This document shows, piece after piece, positions 21,035 to 26,222 of a stretch of DNA of 26,222 bases. Source of the stretch: Gliomastix tumulicola. Taxonomy: Eukaryota > Ascomycota > Sordariomycetes > Hypocreales > Bionectriaceae. The position numbers and the translations under genes are program-made. The stretch covers positions 1 to 26,222 of the forward strand of contig BCHX01000023.1 in NCBI GenBank assembly GCA_001599755.1. Reading direction: 5' to 3'. The notes beneath the pieces were generated by a model, which ran no database searches, was not told the DNA's origin, and saw only the letters and a program-made list of their open reading frames with translations. Positions within the stretch are counted from its first letter, which is position 1. The number at the start of each line of letters is the position of its first letter.

Positions 21035-21783
21035 TCATCTGTCCAGCACAACAACGTTGGAGTCGCACACCTCTGCATACTCCCTAGTCCAGACCGGCGA
21101 CTCCATCAAAGACCGCGGAAGGGTCTCTGAGCTCCTCCCGCCACCATGGTGCCAGGATGGCTGCTGCCTGTGTGATCGGCCGCGAAACGGGGAAGCACCA
21201 GTATTGATGAAAGATTCTTGCCGGAATACTGCCTCTAAATCCTGGAGGACACCAGAATTGCCATCGACTAGGAAGACCTGCTCCAATCGCAACGCCAATT
21301 CGAGAAGGGTGTCATAGCCAGACACTCGCTTCCCAACGAAAGAGGTCGGTTGTTGAAGGTGGCCGAGATGTCGAGAAATAATGTTCGGTTGGTTTGGTCG
21401 ATCGATGGGAATCGTTCGCGGTGGTGAATCGGCAAGTCATCGTCGCCGGCATAAGCAATCTCGATAGGTTGGCTCTCGAAAGGAAAACCTTGCCATGGCC
21501 CGATGAGGTGTCCCGCACGTCGGACGCTCGTGACTGTGCCCTTGTCTCGAGTGCAGGGTAAGAGGTTCGCGATGCTGCTGGCGATTGAGTCGGGTTGGTG
21601 GTGGAAAGCGTATGCCACTTTGTGCGTCGAGGGGGCCGCGAGCGAGGGCGAAGTCAGCCGGCCGACAGGAGGGGCATACGTGTTGGGTACTTCAGGCGAG
21701 GTACCAGGAATGGGGACGACCGCCAGCCACCAAGCAATAGTACCTGGGCCTCGCTTGCTAGTGGAGCGGCCCCATCAGCAGCA
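21035..21783 (-). pseudogene. Broken minus-strand coding remains I
   Basis: One frame is open from about 21783 down to 21268 (containing PIPGTSPEVPNTYAPPVGRL, then SIASSIANLLPCTRD and DDDLPIHHRERFPSID). A second, overlapping frame is open from about 21460 down to 21035 (ISRHLGHLQQPTSFVGKRV, then YDTLLELALRLEQVFLVDG). Both look protein-like, and the shift between them has no plausible intron, so I read this as a frameshifted gene relic. The Pro/Ser-rich first part and leucine-rich second part would suit a regulator linker and helical domain, but I cannot name the family. The upstream part overlaps R2 copy 2, so a piece of the same gene also exists at 13.8-14.1 kb. Confidence 0.35.
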
Positions 21784-21911
21784 CAGGGGATGATAGGGAT
21801 GCTGGCCGCTCAAGCCTGGCTGGGGGGCCCACTCCAAATCGCTCCCTACGGAGCTCCTATGACAACACCACTCGCTCAGAGCCGCAGATGATGCCGTACG
21901 ATAAGCCAAGG
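21540..21911. repeat. R2 duplicated segment, copy 2
   Basis: Counterpart of 13760-14144 in the same orientation; anchors are listed there. It overlaps the upstream part of the broken reading frame at 21035-21783. Outer limits are approximate and set where the by-eye alignment fades. Confidence 0.6.
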
Positions 21912-22099
21912 TTCTTGGATCAACGCGGGCGCAGAATCAAGGAGACTAAGCCGTAGGAGCTCATTGCGCGTGCAAGATCCGGTCGCTGTAGCTTACATCA
22001 ATGAACTCGACTTCGCCTTCCGATGCTCCAGGGTCGTGGGCAAGACCGTGCAAGGACCCTTGACGACCCCGCAACTTCTGTTTCCAGGAAAGGTGCGCT

Positions 22100-22679
22100 T
22101 CAATAGGCTGCGAAGCGTATGAGAGGATCGCCCTTAGGCGAGGCGATCACTCGGGACGCGAGACCGTACTCGTCGAAGAGCAGGCCAAGCGAGAAGGCGT
22201 CGTTGCACGCCCTCTAGAATCTTGGCACTAGCCCGGAGGGACCTCGTAGTAGGAACTGGCGGGTGGACGCGATCATTCCCTGGAGGGGGTCTGTTAACTC
22301 CTCCTTGTCGACATACGCCGAGAGGGCTGGTACGCGGCAGAGCGGTATCTCAGCCAGGCGTTTCTTCAGATAGAAGTGGGCAAAATGATGGTGACGAATC
22401 TTGTCACTCAAGTCTTGTACCAGTGCCATGCTCAGGAAAGGCGTACGATCATGGTACGAGAGCAAGGTGCGGGCAGACTTCTCCAATGGCGAGAACTATG
22501 AGAACAGTGGAATTGGCTAGGGTGCTCGCCAGTGGCCCGAGCCCCGTCTGCTTCCTGCTCTGTAAAAAGAACGTGCTGCCTAGTCCGCCAGACGCGGGAA
22601 ATCGCTTCCTTTTGGCCCTAGGTACCTGAGCTGTCAGCGCCGTGGGCGCACCAATAACCGGCATTGCAGTGCCCTTCAC
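22100..22679 (-). pseudogene. Broken minus-strand coding remains II
   Basis: From about 22679 a frame reads GLGPLASTLANSTVLIVLAI, which resembles a helix seen in fungal Zn2Cys6 regulators (typically NALVLLVLALGKIC). The reading then shifts frame near 22450 and continues LSYHDRTPFLSMALVQDLSD to RQFLLRGPSGLVPRF, where TAG at 22214 interrupts it. The same frame continues ACNDAFSLGLLFDEYGLASR to a TGA at 22100. Frame changes and stops without matching splice signals suggest a dead regulator gene. The assignment rests mainly on one short helix and is weak. Confidence 0.35.
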
Positions 22680-22689
22680 AGCATCCAGT

Positions 22690-23358
22690 TCACTACCACA
22701 CTCTCACGCAACGTTCAAGATAAGTGTATAACTGTGTATTCAAGGTCTATGCGTTGTGGCAGGTGCCCGACCTCCCTAGAAGACGACCTCGTGAAAACTT
22801 CAGGCTACGTTGCGAAATGCCTATCTCTGCCCGGGATCGAATCGCCGCCGATCTCTTTCCCGGTCACTCGCCCATCCATCCAGTCCATTTCCTTCCATCC
22901 AGTTTGACAATTTAGCCCCATATCCTCCCATTCGATGCCCTTCCTGGATGTCCCTTTCCAACACTAGCACCGTTTTCGGTTACCCTTTTTTGTGTCTTTT
23001 GACCAGCCGGCCGATACACGCAAATGGCACACCCCTCCGCCAAGCGGCCTTTTTGACCTTTTTTTGTGCGTTTGTCTTGCCCTGACATAGGAACCGATCC
23101 TGACGTGTGGAAGAAAATGACCAAGGAAAAGATCACTTACCGCCGCGACGGCTCAAGAAGCCCGACATGATGAACACCTAGTCAAGACCGTGCAGACGCT
23201 CGTAGTCACTGCGAGCGTGAGACGGTCCAGGCACAGTTCCCCCGGTGCCACGCACAGAGAGCGTCGAAGGCCCCGAGCTGCTCGGTTGGTTGATGTGGTG
23301 AGGATGCCGGCCGGCCGTCCTGCGGTTCTCAACCTGGTTGAGCCGTCCCATGGCAGCA
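22690..23358. other. Intergenic, pyrimidine-rich at 22855-23060
   Basis: No gene supported. The stretch around 22860-22990 is CT-rich with repeated ccatccat/tccatcc words. The part next to 23359 probably holds the 3' untranslated region of the large regulator. Confidence 0.4.
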
Positions 23359-26222
23359 TTAGTGCGATCCAGGAGGAGACGAAGGACCATCGAAACGCTG
23401 ACCCGCAAGCTGGGGCCCGGGCAGCGTCGCCGTCCGAGCTGCAGGCGGAGCAGCAGGCGGCGAAGACAGAGAATGGGCCATAGCCCGAGTCCATGGCGGA
23501 GGGCCCGTCCGAGCTGGTCGCAGAACGGACGACTGGCCTGCGGACCAAGTCGATGGCCAACCCGAAGGCCCCGACATGTTCTGACGGGTAGGCTCGGTCA
23601 GGATCACCCCAGGCGGAGTTGCCAGCGGGGTCACGTCCTGTCGCACAGGTTCCAACCTCCCTTGTGCGTCCATTGGCATCCAAGGTTCGCCGTTGCCCTG
23701 AGCGGCCGGAGCACGCCGAGAGTCGAACAGGCCTCCTCGTGGGGCGCCTGGAGGAGGAAACCCGGTCAAAGGAGTTGCGGTGCGCTGCCGGATGGGAAGC
23801 TGCCCCGGGCCACTCGAGGTCGTGCTAGGCTCCATGTGAAGAGGACAGGCGAGCGGGGGAGCGGCGCCGAGCAGGTGGGAAATGTGCGGATGAATATGCC
23901 ATTTCTCTGGGGCTGCAGACTGCGGAGCCGGAGGAGGGGACATGGGAGGAGGCGTTGGCGGCGCGCTCCGAGGAGCATAGGGCAAGTTGGACGACTCGAC
24001 AGCAGAGTCAAACAGCTCCTTGGTGATGATGGCCGGCACATACTGGCCTGGCTCCATGATGGTCAGCCTAGGCGGCGGCCTCACATCCCGGTTAGTGGGT
24101 TGGAGAAGATCTAGCTGCACAATGTCGGACGCAATATTGACTACATCCTTGGCCTTCAAGTGCATCGACTTCGCAACAGGGCTGCTCGAGGCGAAGACCT
24201 CTAGACTGCTTATGGCCGTTAGGAGGCTGGAGCGAGCGTACTTGAAGAAGTGCCCGTCGCGCTGATTCTCGCCGACCAGGAAGCTGACAAGGACAATAAA
24301 CGCATCCCACTGCATCTGAAGCATAGGAAGCCACCCCTTGAACTCGCGGGTCATCCTCTGGCATTGCAGCACCACATGGCTCAGGGCCATGGCGTGCTCG
24401 ACAGCAAGGAGGGCCTGCTGGTCGGCCAGGGGAGTAGAGAAAGCCGAGGTCAACGGTGCAATCGGCTGCCCATTCGGAGGCTTGGCCCGCACAAAAGGAC
24501 GGCGCAAAATCAGCAGTTGGTGGTGCATTTGAATCTCCAAGTAGACGCGCTGGCCGATGATGAACTTCCTGCACTGCGGGGTCCCCGTCTGAAAGTTGAG
24601 GGTAGTCATGGACGGAAAGGCGTAGAGAGGAGTGTCGAGGTTGCGCTTAATCCTCAAATGGGCTGGAAGATCCCGTTCCCAGACGTCAATCGAGGCCTCG
24701 ATTCGGAAATTCACAAGCTCGGCAAGCTTCTCGAGCACCTGGGGGTGATCGGTGACATCCTTGCACTCGTGCACCTGCAGCATCTCGACGCACATGGCGT
24801 TGTACATATTCTGGATCTTGCGGCTGCAGGTCATCAACGCTTGCAGCCTGTGCTGGTAGGACACCCATGTGATCTTGTCCTCCTGAGAGAAACCAAGCGT
24901 TCCATCAATCTGAGGTGCCATGCTGAACTCGCAGCGAGGAAGAAGCTGCATCCCGTCAACCTCAGTCATAATGGGGTCATGGCCCACGGACTGAGATAGC
25001 TTCGTGTCCAGAAGCCACAGTGTTCCCCAAATGCGAGATTGCAGCTCCTCCTCCAGGATGGTGATCCTGGCTGGGAGCGGATGGTGAAGGCCGATCTTCT
25101 TGGCCGCGCCGATGGCAGTCCCAACCATCCTGTGAGCAAAGCTGAAGAGCGTGGCGTGAGAGAGGTAGACAGCGAGGAAGATGCAAGTCTGCACCGTGCG
25201 CAGCGTTGGCTGCTGGAGCTCCTCTTGGATGAGCTGCTGGCTTCGAGCGTGATACTCAGCTGCCAGCCGTGCCACACCTTCAGCATTGGAAGGCTTGACG
25301 ATGCCATATGAGTGTGTGAATTCGCTAGCAGCCTCATCCGCCGCGGCGAAACCGCCAACGGAGTGGTGGGCGCCGAGGGCAAGAATGGCATCTGTGAGGG
25401 CACACGGCTTTCGAAAGGCGACGGTGGACCACTTCGGCCACAGGGAGTCGAACCATGTCAAAAACTCGGTGATGAAGATGATCGGATAGAGGCAGCGGAT
25501 CTGGTCGATGAATGGGCCCATGATCCATTCCTCCTCATGACGCGAGAGCCAAATGATCCTTCTTGGTGCCGGCAGCGCAAGTGGCCTGGGCGGGGTGTAG
25601 GATGGATTGTCCCGATGGCAGCAATCCGTCAAACTGAGCGACAGTTGCCGGGATGGACAGACTGTCCTCGCCCTCATTGAAGGACGTCTGCAAGCCGATC
25701 GCAAGGCGTGAGGCCATCAGAGCCTCGCCGTGCAGGCGACAAGTGCCGTGGCGATGAGGTTGAGGTTGAGGTTGAGATTTGGTGGCGTTCCTCTGGTCTC
25801 GGGCCCGGGTCTGCTCCTCCAGTGTCCGCAAGGCTTCGCCGAGATCTGGGGAGACCACCGCCCCGGAACCGGAGGCCGCCATCTTGGGGCTGTTGTGGGG
25901 TGTAGGGGTTGCAGGTCCTTCGATACGTGGGACGAGTTTCAGAAGAGACGAAACGTCCGTATGTCTAAAGTTTGGTCAACATGATTCTTAGTCAAAGCGT
26001 GCCATGTGTCGCTGGAGATCGCTTACTTGATGGCTCTGAGAGTATCGTCAGCCGGGGCCTTGCCCTTCCCGGCGCAGTCGCCGTTGGAATGGCTCTTCTG
26101 GAAATTTCCCTGCATGCAGAAGATACAGTGCTGTTCGAAGTCGGCATTAGGCTCGTCGGGAGAACCGGGGGCCTGATTGAGAGCAGACCCGGGAGGGTCG
26201 GATGAAGGCCCGGATGAGGGGC
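23359..26222 (-). CDS. Fungal_trans-domain transcription factor, 5' end outside window
   Basis: The modelled exons (minus strand) are 26222-26027 (partial), 25964-25635 and 25585-23359. The first intron (62 nt, GTAAGC donor, CTTTAG acceptor) is clear. The second is inferred from a frame change: GTTTGA donor at 25634, acceptor CCCAG at 25586 or CCAAG at 25562. The last exon codes for over 740 residues. After a linker it holds the regulatory domain common to fungal zinc-cluster regulators: the FIDQIRCLYPIIFITEFLTW helix, ALTDAILALGAHHS, CIFLAVYLSHATLFSFAHRM, AAKKIGLH, LQSRIWGTLWLLDTKLSQ, and later MQWDAFIVLVSFLV. About 230 Pro/Ser-rich residues end the protein. The partial first exon has a Cys-x2-Cys...Cys stretch (CIFCMQGNFQKSHSNGDC) that is not a Zn2Cys6 cluster. 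A DNA-binding domain, if present, lies beyond the right edge. It is probably nuclear; its regulon is unknown. Confidence 0.88.

Noticed and set aside
23338..24999. Long plus-strand frames (258 and 249 codons)
   Set aside because: They are antisense shadows of the GC-rich last exon of the large regulator and show no domain.
1..26222. tRNA, rRNA, CRISPR arrays, telomere repeats, reverse transcriptase or transposase
   Set aside because: I looked for T-loop GGTTCGA-type boxes, regularly spaced repeats, TTAGGG runs and polymerase or integrase motifs and found none convincing.

Overview
The window reads as nuclear DNA of a filamentous ascomycete. The genes are interrupted by short introns (48-127 nt) with GTRNGT-type donors and CTAAC/CTGAC-like branch points. 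CCAAT boxes and CT-rich leaders are visible, and the recognisable proteins are ascomycete types: Fungal_trans and Fungal_trans_2 transcription-factor domains, a bZIP with a fungal basic region, and a LaeA-like methyltransferase. I cannot name the species.

Layout, left to right. 0-3.5 kb: degenerate copies of a dispersed repeat (called R1 here), one orphan 258-aa minus-strand gene, and a dead 5' end of a methyltransferase gene. 3.5-5.6 kb: nothing I can support. 5.6-8.1 kb: a six-exon minus-strand regulator (692 aa) with a Fungal_trans_2-type domain but no Zn2Cys6 cluster, and its CT-rich/CCAAT promoter. 8.6-13.8 kb: mostly empty, with one probable pseudogene (10.3-11.0 kb) carrying two in-frame TAG codons. 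13.8-14.1 kb: first copy of a second duplicated segment (R2). 14.6-15.7 kb: a bZIP gene with a Gln/His tract. 15.9-16.4 kb: another R1 copy. 17.8-18.0 kb: a possible small gene. 18.5-19.6 kb: the longest R1 copy, leading directly into an intact five-exon LaeA-like methyltransferase (19593-20729). 21.0-22.7 kb: broken minus-strand coding remains, including the second R2 copy. 23.4 kb to the right edge: a large Fungal_trans regulator, cut by the window edge before any DNA-binding domain appears.

All four confidently assigned genes are regulators (three transcription-factor types and one LaeA-like methyltransferase). I see no polyketide synthase, peptide synthetase, terpene cyclase, P450 or transporter. 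The main observation is internal duplication. The methyltransferase, its first exon and about 1.1 kb of its upstream flank exist as an intact copy near 18.5-20.7 kb and a decayed copy at 1.3-3.5 kb. The 258-aa gene sits inside the decayed copy and is absent from the intact one. Many differences between copies are C/T or G/A changes, and stops in the dead genes are consistent with C-to-T change, which suggests repeat-induced point mutation (RIP). All alignments were made by eye.
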